Part shown: positions 43,272-52,996 of the stretch, in pieces
Numbering within the stretch: position 1 is the first letter of the stretch
How the letters are laid out: each line of letters opens with the position of its first letter
From: Mesorhizobium escarrei
Lineage (GTDB): Bacteria; Pseudomonadota; Alphaproteobacteria; Rhizobiales; Rhizobiaceae
Assembly (NCBI RefSeq): GCF_935825525.1
Contig: NZ_CAKXZT010000150.1
Location: 1 to 64,000, forward strand
DNA length: 64,000 bases
Direction of reading: 5' to 3'
The notes under the pieces: model-generated
Database searches by the model: none
What the model saw: only the letters and a program-made list of their open reading frames with translations
What the model was told of the DNA's origin: nothing
Program-made: the position numbers and the translations under genes

Positions 43272-43991
43272 TCAGCGATTGCCGTACTCGTCATGGCGGC
43301 GCCACCACGCCTGGGGGAACTCGAGCCCGTTCTCGTTCCTTCCCCACGGAGCCAAGTCGAGGAAACGGTAGACCCCCATAAACAGTTCGGTGCCACGGGC
43401 GCAGGTCGAGTAGGTGTGGTAGACGGCACCGTCCTGGAGCGCGAAGACGCTCATTCCCTCCTTCTGCGGCTCGGCCCTGTCGACATGCTGATAGTTGTAG
43501 TCGGCGCCGTCTCTCTGCTGCTCTTCGGTGAAGGCGGCGCCGAAGTCGTATTTGAAATCGCTCCCGAGCGACGAAACCCACGGGAAGCGCCAGCCCATCT
43601 GCTGCTTGTAATCCTGGATTTCCTGCAACGGGGCGGTCGATTCGCAAACGAGGGTAATGTCGCGGCCGTTCAAGTGGGGGATGACGCAGTCGAAGTGATC
43701 GGCGATCAAGGAGCATCCGGTGCATCCCTGGCGCTCATCGGTGAGCCGGTATCCGTAGCCGAACATGAAATGATAGACGAAGAGTTGCGAGCGCTCCTGG
43801 AAAAGGTCGGCGAGCGAGGCGCTTCCCGCCTCGGTCTCCAATAGATACTCCTTATCGATCCGAACCCACGGCAGCTCCTGTCGCTGTCGCGCCAGCTCGT
43901 CGCTCTGCCGCATGAGCCGTTTCTCCGCCTCGAGCAGTGCGAGCCGCGCTCCCAGCCATTGCTCGCGTGTTCCGGTCTTGTGTTTCGTCAT
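43272..43991 (-). CDS. DUF899 (thioredoxin-like) protein
   Basis: 239 residues. ELPWVRIDKEYLLETEAGSASLADLF, FGYGYRLTDERQGCTGCSLIADHFD and STCARGTELFMGVYRFLDLAPWGRNE are the hallmark segments of DUF899, a thioredoxin-like family. It holds a CTGC pair where a redox motif would lie. Cytosolic. A single gene between unrelated neighbours; probably accessory. Confidence 0.85.
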   Translation of the reverse strand: MTKHKTGTREQWLGARLALLEAEKRLMRQSDELARQRQELPWVRIDKEYLLETEAGSASLADLFQERSQLFVYHFMFGYGYRLTDERQGCTGCSLIADHFDCVIPHLNGRDITLVCESTAPLQEIQDYKQQMGWRFPWVSSLGSDFKYDFGAAFTEEQQRDGADYNYQHVDRAEPQKEGMSVFALQDGAVYHTYSTCARGTELFMGVYRFLDLAPWGRNENGLEFPQAWWRRHDEYGNR

Positions 43992-44204
43992 CGCTCCTGT
44001 CTCCTTTGCTCGGGGTTTCCTTTCCGTTTCTCGAAACGACTTGTTGCGTCAGGAGATAAACTTAACGCCGCAGGCGAAACATGGTAGCCAGATGTGGGGC
44101 GGGTTCCGATGGACTGCCTGATTACGGACTCCTGCCCGCTTGTTGCGGCACCCGTTGAGAGCGCGGGCGCCTCGTCGAACCACCTGCGTCACTCGGAGGG
44201 CAGC

Positions 44205-44789
44205 ATGAAATCGCCGACAGTGAGAGTTATGGCCGCGGCCGATGAAGATCCGGCGATCGGAACAATCTTGCTGGCGTTTGCAGCGGATCCCATGGCGCGA
44301 TGGACCTGGCCGCATGCACACCAGTACCTTGCGGCCATGCCGCGACTGGTCCGCGCCTTCGGGGCCAGGGCATTCTCAAACGGAAGCGCCTTTTGCACCG
44401 ATGGCTATGTCGGGACGGCGCTGTGGCTGTCGCCCGGTGTGCATCCCGACGAGGAAGGGCTTGGTGCCCTTGTCGAGAGCACGGTTGCGCCCTCTCTTGC
44501 CCCTGAAGTCGCCGCTATATTCGAGCAGATGGCCAAGTACCACCCGACCGAACCGCATTGGTACTTGCCCGCGATCGGCGTCGACCCGGCGCACCAGGGC
44601 GAAGGTCACGGCGACGCCTTGATGGCGTACGCGCTCGAGCAGTGTGATCGCGATCACGCGCCCGCCTATCTGGAATCCTCGAACCCGCGCAACATTCCGT
44701 TCTATCGGCGCCACGGCTTCGAACCGCTCGGCGCGATCCAGATCGGTTCATCGCCGACGCTCGTCCCGATGCTGCGGCGACCGCGTTGA
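44205..44789 (+). CDS. GNAT family N-acetyltransferase
   Basis: 194 residues from ATG 44205 (GGAGGG upstream); the open frame continues 37 codons upstream without a good site. IGVDPAHQGEGHGDALMAYAL is the acetyl-CoA pyrophosphate loop (Q/RxxGxG/A type), and YLESSNPRNIPFYRRHGFEPLG is the typical motif B end. Substrate not predictable. Confidence 0.88.
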   Translation: MKSPTVRVMAAADEDPAIGTILLAFAADPMARWTWPHAHQYLAAMPRLVRAFGARAFSNGSAFCTDGYVGTALWLSPGVHPDEEGLGALVESTVAPSLAPEVAAIFEQMAKYHPTEPHWYLPAIGVDPAHQGEGHGDALMAYALEQCDRDHAPAYLESSNPRNIPFYRRHGFEPLGAIQIGSSPTLVPMLRRPR

Positions 44790-44851
44790 GCCAGGTAGGG
44801 CAGACGAGCGAAGCGTCAGCCGCCGTCCCGTGGAATCGGCGCAAGGGCGGC

Positions 44852-45790
44852 TCAGTCGGTGAACGCGACGGGTGCAAGCGGTTTGCGCCTGATCGACAGC
44901 GAGAAAATATCCGGCCGGGAATAGTGCCCTGCGACGTCGAGCGACCGCCGGGCGCGGCCGACCGCCTCGCGATCAATTTCGGCGAACAGGATTCCCTTGC
45001 CGCGGTTCAGCGGTCCGGCCGCGATTGTGCCGCCCGGCTTGACGACGACGGCGTCGCCGTCGTTGATCCACTCTTCTGCCTTGAACAGTCGGTCGCGATC
45101 GGGAAAGTCGGCCGGCAGATCGCTGCCCTGCATTGCCGTCGCGGTTCCGATGACCCAGCATCCGCCCTCGCGGGCGATGTGACGCAATGTTACGAGGCAG
45201 AGTTCACCATTGTCCCACGTCGGATTGACGAGAATGTCGATGTTCTGGGCGTAGAGAGCGTACCGCGCAAGCGGCATATAGCTTTCCCAGCAGATCAGGC
45301 ACCCCAGGCGGCCGACCGGCGTGTCGACAACTCTGAGGCCGCTCGCGTCGCCCGTCCCCCAGACCATGCGCTCGGGGTTGGTCGGCATCAACTTGCGATG
45401 TCGGTTTTGGAGTGTGCCATCCGGTCCAATCACGACCACGGTGTTAAACAGCGTCGTGCCCGAGAATTGACTATCGATCTCGTTCAGGCCGACGACAATC
45501 GTCACCGCACGCCGGCTGGCGGCCTGCTGCAGAGGCTCAAGATGATTTCGCTCGATATCGACGGCGTTCCTGCGCAGCCTGGCGTGAAGCTCGCTTGACA
45601 ACGCCATATCGGTGCCGGGCTTCAGCCGCCAGACCCACGTCGGATATCCCGGTATCCAGGCTTCAGGAAAGACCACCAGGCTGGCGCCGGCATCGGCGGC
45701 TTCGTTGATCGCCTCGACGGCTCTGGCGATGGTCGCCTCGCGATCGAGAAAGACCGGCGGCTTCTGAACGACGGCAATTTTCGCGGGCAT
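44852..45790 (-). CDS. Nitrilase
   Basis: 312 residues from ATG 45790 (AGAGGAAA upstream); a 43-codon upstream extension is rejected. Catalytic triad: Glu in VVFPEAWIPGYP, Lys in HRKLMPTNPER, Cys in LGCLICWESYMPLARYAL. CWE and the long C-terminal part place it with true nitrilases rather than amidases. It would hydrolyse a nitrile to acid and ammonia. A relic of another nitrilase lies directly upstream. Confidence 0.9.
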   Translation of the reverse strand: MPAKIAVVQKPPVFLDREATIARAVEAINEAADAGASLVVFPEAWIPGYPTWVWRLKPGTDMALSSELHARLRRNAVDIERNHLEPLQQAASRRAVTIVVGLNEIDSQFSGTTLFNTVVVIGPDGTLQNRHRKLMPTNPERMVWGTGDASGLRVVDTPVGRLGCLICWESYMPLARYALYAQNIDILVNPTWDNGELCLVTLRHIAREGGCWVIGTATAMQGSDLPADFPDRDRLFKAEEWINDGDAVVVKPGGTIAAGPLNRGKGILFAEIDREAVGRARRSLDVAGHYSRPDIFSLSIRRKPLAPVAFTD

Positions 45791-45899
45791 GGCGGTTTCC
45801 TCTGATGCATGTTCCCACTGCACTTCAGCTGCAATGGTAGTCTTGTGAGCACTTCTGTCGGCGTGCCGTAACACGAAGACATAGTCGCCGGCTTTCAAC

Positions 45900-46180
45900 G
45901 ACGGCAGCAGCTTGTGCAATCGCCAATGCCGTGGCCGATGCGGATGATCTCATGTTCAGGCCCCCAGCCTTCACACCCCAGTCGAATATCCCGGTAGCCA
46001 TGCTTAGGGAAAGACGACCAGGGCGGCGTCACGTTCGCGGCTTGGATCGCCTTTCTGATGGTGGCTTCGCGGCGACAATCATCTCGCAGGGACTGCCGTT
46101 GATCGCGGGACGCCATCCCAGATTGGGGCCCATTGAATGGTTGTGCCGCTGTTGTGGTTGTCATCTGCCGGCTCCTCAAG
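45900..46180 (-). pseudogene. Frameshifted nitrilase N-terminal relic
   Basis: Reading the minus strand in several frames recovers successive nitrilase pieces: QWAPIWDGV and STA near 46100-46150, REATIRKAIQAANV near 46040-46070, then FPKHGYRDI / FDWGVKAGG near 45965-46010 in place of FPEAWxPGYP, then EHEIIRIG. About 90 codons of the N-terminal third survive with frameshifts and the catalytic Glu lost. It differs enough from the intact neighbour to be a separate nitrilase that decayed. Fills most of the 495-bp gap between nitrilase and the SARP-like gene. Confidence 0.6.
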
Positions 46181-46285
46181 GCTGTTTCGCAAGACCGTGT
46201 TCACCGCTAAACTTGCCGACGATCGTGGAAGCGCCCGTGGAAACCGGCGTGGAATCATCTCTAGGCAAGGGCAGGCAGGCCAGCG

Positions 46286-49200
46286 ATGCAACGTCCGTTC
46301 CCGCTCCGGGTACGTCTGTTCGGCGAGCTCCAGCTTGTCGGCGCCGACGGGAAGGCCTTTGCTTTGCCCGCCTCCCGCAAAACGCGCGCGCTACTTGGCT
46401 ATCTCATTGCCACCGGCCAGGTGCACCGGCGTGAACGGCTCTGCGATCTGTTCTGGGACGGACCGGACGATCCGCGCGCCGAGTTGCGCTGGAGCCTCAG
46501 CAAGATCCGCGCGCTGCTCGGCGACGGCAGCAGAGCTCGGCTCGTGGCGGATCGTGAGCGGGTCGGCATCGAGCTTGGCGATGCGCTGGTCGACCATGCG
46601 GTCGTGCGCTCGCTTGCCGCAAGCAGCGTCTCCGCCGCGACCACCGAGGTGCTGACCGAGACTGTGGCGCTGTTTGGAGGAGAGTTCCTCGACGGGCTCG
46701 ATCTGCCGCTCTGCTACCGCTACCAGGAATGGTGCATAGCTGAGCGGGAGGCGATGAGCCAGCTCCGGTTCAGGGTTCTCGCCGCGCTTATCGCGCGACT
46801 GGAAGACGTCCCGACGGATGCGCTGCCCTATGCCTACGCATTTGTTGCGGCCGACCCGCTATCCGAAGCCGGTCATGCTGCGGTGGTCCGGTTGCTTGGG
46901 AAGATGGGCCGGACCAACGACGCGCTCGTTCACTACGAGCGGGCGCACCGCATATTCGAAGCCGAGCTAGGCGCGCCGCCAGGCGAGGAACTGCAGGCGG
47001 CGAGGCAGGCGCTGCGACCGAGTCCAATCGCAGCTGCCCGAGCCGCACCTTCCGGTGCAGCCAGGGGAACCCTGGATGACGCTCCGCGGCCTGTGGCTTC
47101 CGGGCCCATGGTTGGGCGCGACGCCGAGCGCACGACCATCGATCGCCTCGTCGGGATGGCAGCCGACAGCTGCCCCGATGTCATCCTCGTGACTGGGGAG
47201 CCGGGCATCGGCAAGAGCCACATGCTCGGCTATTTCAGCGAACGGATGGCCGCTGCCGGCGGGCGCGCCTTCAGGGCACGCGCATTCGAAGCCGAGACGG
47301 CACGATCCTATGGCATCTGGATCGATCTCCTGCGCTCGGTCCAGCGGCAGCGACCGCGCCATGGATTGCCTTCGCTTCTCGGCCCGCTGCTCCCCGAACT
47401 TGGAGGCGGCGAAGGCGGGGTCGAGGATCGCACTCAGCTGTTCGACGCCATTGTCGAGGTGCTTCACGGGCTCGCCTCCGAGGCGCCGGTGGGTATTGCC
47501 CTCGACGACGTCCAGTGGATCGACGACGCGTCCGCGTCGCTGCTTCACTACGTTGCTCGCCGGACGGAGGCAGCCCCCGGTCTGGTCATCGCCTGCGCAG
47601 CGCGTTCTGGAGAAGTCGTAGACAATATCGCGGCGTCGCGGGTGCTGCGCTCGCTCGCCCGCGATGGCCGACTGACGGAGATCGAGCTCGATACGTTGAG
47701 CGCCGAGCACACGGCAGAGCTGGTCCGGTGGCTCGACCCGGCTCTGGACGCAGCTCAAATCATCGCCGCGAGCGATGGCAATCCGCTGTTTGCGCTTGAA
47801 CTTGCCCGCGCTCACCTGCGCGGGAATCCCGGCCCCGGCCGTACCGTGAAAGCCCTGATAGAAGGACAACTGGCTGGGCTGACCGACCAGGTGCGCGAAA
47901 CGCTGGTCTGGGCTGCAGCGCATGGCCGCACGTTCGCGCCGGAGGATCTTGCGCGCTTGATGCCATTTGATACTGCCGGGCTTCTGATGGCACTGGGGGA
48001 GCTTGAGCGGCGCGGGCTGGTGCGGCCGGCAGGCGGCGACGCCTATGACTTCACCCACGACCTCGTCCGGCAAGTCACCTACCGCAGCTTGTCCCATCCC
48101 AGGCGCAAGCTGCTGCATCGGCATATTGCGCGCGCGCTTCGACCGGCGGCGGAGCGCGGCGGTGACGCTGCAGCCGATCTCGTTCATCACGCCGTGCTCG
48201 CCGAGGATGACGAGATGGCCGCACGAGCTTGCATCGTCGCCGGCGAGCGGGCCCTTCGGCTCTTCGCCAATGCCGAGGCGGCCGGCCTGGCCGAGCGAGG
48301 GCTACGGCATGTCGCGCGGCTTCCGGAAGCGCCGGAGAAACTGGTTTCCCGGATTGCTCTGCTCAAGATCCGCGTTCTTGCGGCGACTGGTCCCGGATTG
48401 CGATCACTTCCGCCCATTGAAGAGGCGATCGCCGATGCGACCACCGCAGCGGAGGAACAGGGGCTGCAGGCTGCCGCGGCGACAGGGCACTATCTGCTTT
48501 CCATTCTCCATCAGCAGGCCGGACAAATGGAGCAGGCCGAGGCAAGCACGCTTCGTGCGGCCGAGTTAGGGCGCAACGCTGACCGCAAAATCCAGGCGCA
48601 TCAGCTCGCCAACACGGCTCGCTGCCTGCTTGAGCTGGAGACAGAAATTGCGCGCGCCCGCGAATTGATCGCCGAGGCCGGCGATATCGCGCAGTCGCTT
48701 GGTACAGAGTTGTGCGAACTGCATTGGGCCAGCGGACTGTTGGAGCGGTGGGACGGGCGGCAGGATCAAGCCGCCGTGTTTCTCGCTCGCTCTCTTGCCC
48801 TGGCGCGCCGAAGTGAAGACCGCTGGCGCGAGTACAAATGCCTGACTTGGCTGGCGACGCTTCATTTCGAAATGGCACGATATGCCGACATGCACGCCCA
48901 CTGTGATGAGCTACGGTCGGTTGCCGCACGGATTGGGGAAGAGACACCTTTCGTCGATGCCCTGCAGGCGCTTACTGCCCTCATGACGGATGATGCAGCC
49001 GACGAGGCGCTGGAGAGCGCCTTGGCGCGGCTTCGTGCCGCCGACGACAAGTCTTATCTGGCCTACGCTCTCAACAGCGCCGCGAGTTTTTACTGTCGTG
49101 CCGGCCGAATGGAGCAAGTCCGGCTCCACGCCAGCGAGGCGCTGACAGTCGCCTCCAAGATCCGCCGGCGCTGCGAGATCGCCATTGCCAAGGCCCTGCT

Positions 49201-49366
49201 CAGCGCGGCCGCCGACAGTTCTTCGGCACCGGAAATCGCCGACGATTGCCGGGCATCGATCGAGCTTGAGGATTTCAGCGCGAGGGCGCGAGCAGTTTTG
49301 CGCCATCCCGCCGAACCGGCGCGCAGCGTTCCAACGGCCGCATCCACGCCAGGCCTTCAGACTTGA
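46286..49366 (+). CDS. SARP/AfsR-like transcriptional regulator with ATPase and TPR domains
   Basis: 1026 residues. 1-90: OmpR-like winged helix (VRLFGELQLVGADGKAFALPASRKTRALLGYL). 90-240: bacterial transcriptional activation (BTAD) domain with TPRs. About 274-540: STAND-type ATPase with GRDAE, Walker A GEPGIGKS and Walker B GIALDDVQWIDD. C-terminal helical TPR-like repeats. Large SARP-type activators are best known in actinobacteria; here it is followed 22 bp later by a DUF4242 gene and preceded by nitrilase sequences. It probably activates nearby genes on sensing an intracellular ligand. Confidence 0.85.
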   Translation: MQRPFPLRVRLFGELQLVGADGKAFALPASRKTRALLGYLIATGQVHRRERLCDLFWDGPDDPRAELRWSLSKIRALLGDGSRARLVADRERVGIELGDALVDHAVVRSLAASSVSAATTEVLTETVALFGGEFLDGLDLPLCYRYQEWCIAEREAMSQLRFRVLAALIARLEDVPTDALPYAYAFVAADPLSEAGHAAVVRLLGKMGRTNDALVHYERAHRIFEAELGAPPGEELQAARQALRPSPIAAARAAPSGAARGTLDDAPRPVASGPMVGRDAERTTIDRLVGMAADSCPDVILVTGEPGIGKSHMLGYFSERMAAAGGRAFRARAFEAETARSYGIWIDLLRSVQRQRPRHGLPSLLGPLLPELGGGEGGVEDRTQLFDAIVEVLHGLASEAPVGIALDDVQWIDDASASLLHYVARRTEAAPGLVIACAARSGEVVDNIAASRVLRSLARDGRLTEIELDTLSAEHTAELVRWLDPALDAAQIIAASDGNPLFALELARAHLRGNPGPGRTVKALIEGQLAGLTDQVRETLVWAAAHGRTFAPEDLARLMPFDTAGLLMALGELERRGLVRPAGGDAYDFTHDLVRQVTYRSLSHPRRKLLHRHIARALRPAAERGGDAAADLVHHAVLAEDDEMAARACIVAGERALRLFANAEAAGLAERGLRHVARLPEAPEKLVSRIALLKIRVLAATGPGLRSLPPIEEAIADATTAAEEQGLQAAAATGHYLLSILHQQAGQMEQAEASTLRAAELGRNADRKIQAHQLANTARCLLELETEIARARELIAEAGDIAQSLGTELCELHWASGLLERWDGRQDQAAVFLARSLALARRSEDRWREYKCLTWLATLHFEMARYADMHAHCDELRSVAARIGEETPFVDALQALTALMTDDAADEALESALARLRAADDKSYLAYALNSAASFYCRAGRMEQVRLHASEALTVASKIRRRCEIAIAKALLSAAADSSSAPEIADDCRASIELEDFSARARAVLRHPAEPARSVPTAASTPGLQT

Positions 49367-49388
49367 ACTAGCCGAACAGGAGAGCACC

Positions 49389-49643
49389 ATGCCTCGCATA
49401 ATCGTCGAGCGGACTTTTGAAGCCCCCTTCACCCAGCAAGAACTCGACGCGGTAGAGGCGCGGATGGCGCCCTGCCTCGACCTCTACGATGTCCGCTGGA
49501 TCCGTAGCTACTGGTCATCCGACCGGCTGCGCATGATCTGCGAATACGAAGCCGCTGATATTGCCAGCGTTCGAAACGTCCAGCACGAGGCTGAAGCCAG
49601 GTTTGAGCGGGCCTGGGCTGCCGATGTGCTGGGCGAGCCGTGA
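49389..49643 (+). CDS. DUF4242 small protein
   Basis: 84 residues from ATG 49389 (ACAGGAGAG upstream). MPRIIVERTFEAPFTQQELDAVEARMAPCLDLYDVRWIRSYWS is the ferredoxin-like DUF4242 fold; a characterised actinobacterial member binds nickel. Two Cys (PCLDL, MICEYEA). It directly follows the SARP-like gene and is likely co-transcribed with it. Confidence 0.85.
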   Translation: MPRIIVERTFEAPFTQQELDAVEARMAPCLDLYDVRWIRSYWSSDRLRMICEYEAADIASVRNVQHEAEARFERAWAADVLGEP

Positions 49644-49733
49644 GCTCCCACTCGCCAGGCTAAGCGGGTGAAAGTTGCAAGCCGTGTGTCGGAACCGTAG
49701 CAGGCAACAATTTATCTCCAGAGCGGGGCTCGC

Positions 49734-50062
49734 TCATTCCGGCGGCGCAATCTGGTTGACGACCCAGAAACAGGCTCCGTCATCCAGCGTTTGGTCGTCC
49801 AGCGGCCGGACGCAGGTCATCGCGTCGTCGCGATCCTTGATCGCAACCTCCAGGCCAACGCCGAGTCCACGGCAGGAGAAGTCCTGCATGCCCTTTGCGC
49901 CCAAATCTCGATGTAGGCGGGGTCGGTATCCGGCATATCGATCAGACGGCCGGCGATCGTCCTGTCCTTGCAACCTAGCCCGTCTCCCGCCATCCGGTCG
50001 GCGGCGTCGGCCGAGCCGACGGTCACCAGCGGCACGATTGGGACCATCGAAAGGATTCTCAT
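49734..50062 (-). pseudogene. Small exported protein gene with a one-base frameshift
   Basis: Starts MRILSMVPIVPLVTVGSADA at ATG 50062 with GGAGACGGC upstream (signal-peptide-like), and reads to IEIWAQ near 49898. Continuing in the next frame gives KGMQDFSCRGLGVGLEVAIKD...ACFWVVNQIAPPE to the stop at 49734. The joined protein is about 110 residues, with matching composition on both sides. A one-base change in the run GCGCAAAGGGC (about 49890-49902) explains it. Sequencing error or recent inactivation. Confidence 0.55.
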
Positions 50063-50409
50063 GCCGTCTCCGATCCAAAGATGCCGCCCGAGACGCAGGC
50101 GCTCACCAGCAGCCGGCGATGGCGGTCCGCGATCTCGCGCGAGATTCTAATTTAGTCTGGTCGACCGCCGATCACCAGCGCGCGTAGCGCGCCTCGAACA
50201 CGGCCTTCGTCTCGAGCGCCTCAGCCCGGTTCGAATTACGGTGACAGTGTACTTTTTTGTCATGCTCGGTGCCGGCCTTATTGATGTCAGGGTGCGCCAG
50301 GATGTCGAGCTTCCTCCTTGTCGCGGATAGCGATGTCTGAAGGATCGGCGAGGACGGTTGCCAAGGCGCAACAGGTCCGACAGCGCGGCGCGAAGTTGCG
50401 GCCCAGGAA
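50063..50409. other. 347-bp intergenic region, nothing assignable
   Basis: Short open frames only. On minus it contains a possible decayed tail ending EARYARW near 50172-50215. It shares the 16-mer CTGTCACCGTAATTCG (here inverted, 50232-50247) with the gap at 43231-43246. No gene is supported. Confidence 0.5.
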
Positions 50410-51246
50410 TTACGATCCTGACGCCAGACCAAGCGTTTGGCGCGCCTCGTTGACGGTGGCCACGCGGCGGCCAAACCTCTCGACCGAGGCTGCCGCGAGT
50501 TCGACAAGCTCGGCGTTGCTGCGCGCCAGGCGTTCCCTGGTGATCCTGATATTATCCTCAAGTCCGGTGCGCACTGCGTCTGCTCCACGCGCCAACGCCC
50601 ATTGCATTACGATCGTCTGCTTGCGGCCTATTCCGGCCGCTGTCCAGGTGGATTGTGGAAACAGGAGTTTCGCTTCCCCGAGGAGCACATCGAGCAATCT
50701 CTCCTGCGCAGGCAATGCGTTTTGCACGCCCATCACAAACTGGATGTGCGGGCGCTCACCTATAAGTGCCCCGTCGGCCAGCCGCCTGGCAGTGTGAGGG
50801 TGCGACAGGTCGAAGATCTCGATCTCCGGCAGCACGCCATTTGCCTTCATCGCGGTTGCCAGATCACCGATCAGGGCGGGATGGTTCTCGTAGACTATGG
50901 ATGGGAAATTGACCGAACCGGTCGAAAGCGAGGCCATGTCCGGCTTCAGATATAGCGCCGAGCTACGCGCCGCAGGATCACGACCGCGCCCGCCGGTCGA
51001 AAACTGGACGATCATGCCGGGGCAGTGCCTGCGCACCCCCGCCTGAACGGCAGCGAAGCGCGTTGGTTCAGACGATGAACTCTGATCGTCATTGCGCACG
51101 TGGATGTGCACCAGTGACGCACCTGCTTCAAAGGCTTCCTGGCTCGACTCGATCTGTTCGGCCACGCTGATTGGCACCGCAGGATTGTCTTCCTTGCGCG
51201 GCAGCGAGCCGGTGATCGCAACGGCGATGATACAGGGTTCAGGCAT
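50410..51246 (-). CDS. BKACE (DUF849) beta-keto acid cleavage enzyme
   Basis: 278 residues. TIM-barrel with Zn ligands in LVHIHVRND (HxH), then VQFSTGG, the Glu in PEIEIFD, and GLEDNIRI near the end. The family cleaves a beta-keto acid with acetyl-CoA to give acetoacetate and a shortened acyl-CoA; 3-keto-5-aminohexanoate is the type substrate but others are known. Last gene of the aroE-like/TRAP/aroQ operon, so 3-oxoadipate is a reasonable candidate. It starts 9 bp after aroQ. Confidence 0.88.
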   Translation of the reverse strand: MPEPCIIAVAITGSLPRKEDNPAVPISVAEQIESSQEAFEAGASLVHIHVRNDDQSSSSEPTRFAAVQAGVRRHCPGMIVQFSTGGRGRDPAARSSALYLKPDMASLSTGSVNFPSIVYENHPALIGDLATAMKANGVLPEIEIFDLSHPHTARRLADGALIGERPHIQFVMGVQNALPAQERLLDVLLGEAKLLFPQSTWTAAGIGRKQTIVMQWALARGADAVRTGLEDNIRITRERLARSNAELVELAAASVERFGRRVATVNEARQTLGLASGS

Positions 51247-51255
51247 GGCGATACA

Positions 51256-51690
51256 CTATCGGTCGACCTGATCGATGAGCCAGCGGATCGCGAGCGGATA
51301 TCCCTTGGCGCCAAGTCCCGCGATCACGCCGGTGGCGACCTTCGACACCAGCGACCGATGATAGATTTCCTCGCGGCGATGGATGTTCGAGATATGCAGT
51401 TCGACGATCGGGCCCGGAAACATTTTGAGTGCATCAAGCACCGGGATCGAAATGAAGCTCAAACCCGCGGGATTGATCAGAATGCCCGCGCCGTCGTCGA
51501 TCGCCTCATGGATCCAGTTGACGATTTCGCCCTCAATGTTCGACTGGTGAAAACGGATCGGATGGTCGCCGGCGGCATCACGGCACATCCGCTCGATCTC
51601 TGCGAGTGTCGTCCTGCCATAGATCTCCGGCTCGCGCATGCCGAGCCGGTTGAGATTTGGGCCGTTGAGAACGAAGATTGGCTTGGTCAT
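51256..51690 (-). CDS. aroQ: 3-dehydroquinate dehydratase, type II
   Basis: 144 residues from ATG 51690. FVLNGPNLNRLGMREPEIYG (active-site Asn and Tyr), HQSNIEGEIVNWIHEA and ELHISNIHRREEIYHRS are all diagnostic. The type II (dodecameric) enzyme is used in quinate catabolism as well as in synthesis. It lies 4 bp after the TRAP large permease, so here it is probably catabolic: dehydroquinate to dehydroshikimate. Confidence 0.94.
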   Translation of the reverse strand: MTKPIFVLNGPNLNRLGMREPEIYGRTTLAEIERMCRDAAGDHPIRFHQSNIEGEIVNWIHEAIDDGAGILINPAGLSFISIPVLDALKMFPGPIVELHISNIHRREEIYHRSLVSKVATGVIAGLGAKGYPLAIRWLIDQVDR

Positions 51691-51694
51691 GGTC

Positions 51695-52996
51695 CTATCC
51701 TTGATAGCCAAGCAGGCGCGGCAGCCACAGCACCAGCGATGGGAAGAAGGTGATCAGCATTAGGGCGGCAATCATGGCGTAGAGAAACGGCATTACGTCG
51801 TGCACAAGGTCGCGCAGCGGCACCTCTGCGATGCGGGTCATGATGAACAGCAGCAACCCGTAGGGCGGGGTGACGAGCCCGAGCATGATGTTGACGACGA
51901 CCATTACGCCGAAATGCACCATGTCGACACCGAGCGTCTCCGCCGTCGGAATCAGCACCGGCACGATTACCAGCAGGATAGTCGTGCCCTCCAGCACGCA
52001 GCCCAGGATCAGCAGCAGGATGTTGACCAGGATCAGGAAACCCATCGGCGAAAGATCCCAGGACTGCAGGATCACCGACAGCGACTGGGGAATGTTCTCA
52101 ACCGTGACAACGTAGTTGAACACCAGGGCGCCGGCGATGAGCATGCCGATCGAGGCGGTGGTGCGGGCGCTGTTGAGAAGCGCATGGTAGAGCTGACCCG
52201 GCGTCACGCTGCGATAGATCACGACCGAGATGAGCAGCGCGTAGCCGGCGGCGACCGCCGCGGCCTCGGTCGGGGTCATCACGCCGCCCCTTATGCCGAC
52301 CAGCAGAACGACCGGCAGCATCAGCGCCGGAAATGCGCGCAAGGTGATCGCCGGAAATTCCCTGAGCGGCACCGGCTTCTCGACCGGAAAGTTCTTCCGG
52401 CGCGCGTCGATGGCGACGATGATCATCTGCGTCAGGGCGAGAAGAAGGCCCGGCACGATACCCGCAATGAAGAGGTAGCCGATGGATGCATCCGAGATTA
52501 GCGCGTAGATGACCAGCGGAATTGACGGAGGAATGATCGGGCCGATGACGGAGGTGACGGCTGTCAGCGCAGCGGCATAGCTCGCCGGGTACTTGCCATC
52601 CTTAGTCATGAGTTGCTGCATCATCTTGCCGGTGCCCGCGGCGTCGGCGATGGCCGAGCCGGACATGCCGGCGAAGATGATCGACTGCAGCACGTTGACT
52701 TGCGCCAGGCCGCCGCGGAAACGGCCGACGACGGCATTGCAGAATTGCAGCAGCCGGTCGGTCATTGTCCCGGCGTTCATCAACTCCGCGGCGAGAATGA
52801 ACATTGGTACGGCAAGCAGAATGTAGCTTGTGTAGAGCCCGTTGAGGAGTTGCTCGGCGGAGGTGCCCATGTCGAGCCCTGCAAGCCAGAGATAGAGAAT
52901 CGACCCGGCGATCATCGAGTGACCGATCGGCAGGCCAAGCAGGGCCAGCGCTGTGATCGCAACGACTGACAGCGAAAAGGGACTCGCGAGATTCAT
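51695..52996 (-). CDS. TRAP transporter large permease (DctM)
   Basis: 433 residues, about twelve membrane segments, with conserved ISRHS-less core motifs such as GPIIPPSIPLVIYALISD and GCVLEGTTILLVIVPVLIPTAE. TRAP DctM family. Overlaps the small permease by 4 bp. Uptake of quinate, shikimate or a related acid is inferred from neighbours. Confidence 0.93.
   Translation of the reverse strand: MNLASPFSLSVVAITALALLGLPIGHSMIAGSILYLWLAGLDMGTSAEQLLNGLYTSYILLAVPMFILAAELMNAGTMTDRLLQFCNAVVGRFRGGLAQVNVLQSIIFAGMSGSAIADAAGTGKMMQQLMTKDGKYPASYAAALTAVTSVIGPIIPPSIPLVIYALISDASIGYLFIAGIVPGLLLALTQMIIVAIDARRKNFPVEKPVPLREFPAITLRAFPALMLPVVLLVGIRGGVMTPTEAAAVAAGYALLISVVIYRSVTPGQLYHALLNSARTTASIGMLIAGALVFNYVVTVENIPQSLSVILQSWDLSPMGFLILVNILLLILGCVLEGTTILLVIVPVLIPTAETLGVDMVHFGVMVVVNIMLGLVTPPYGLLLFIMTRIAEVPLRDLVHDVMPFLYAMIAALMLITFFPSLVLWLPRLLGYQG

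Noticed and set aside
50147..50588. Minus-strand frames in the gap before BKACE as a gene
   Set aside because: They conflict with the BKACE 3' end and lack a ribosome site or recognisable domain.
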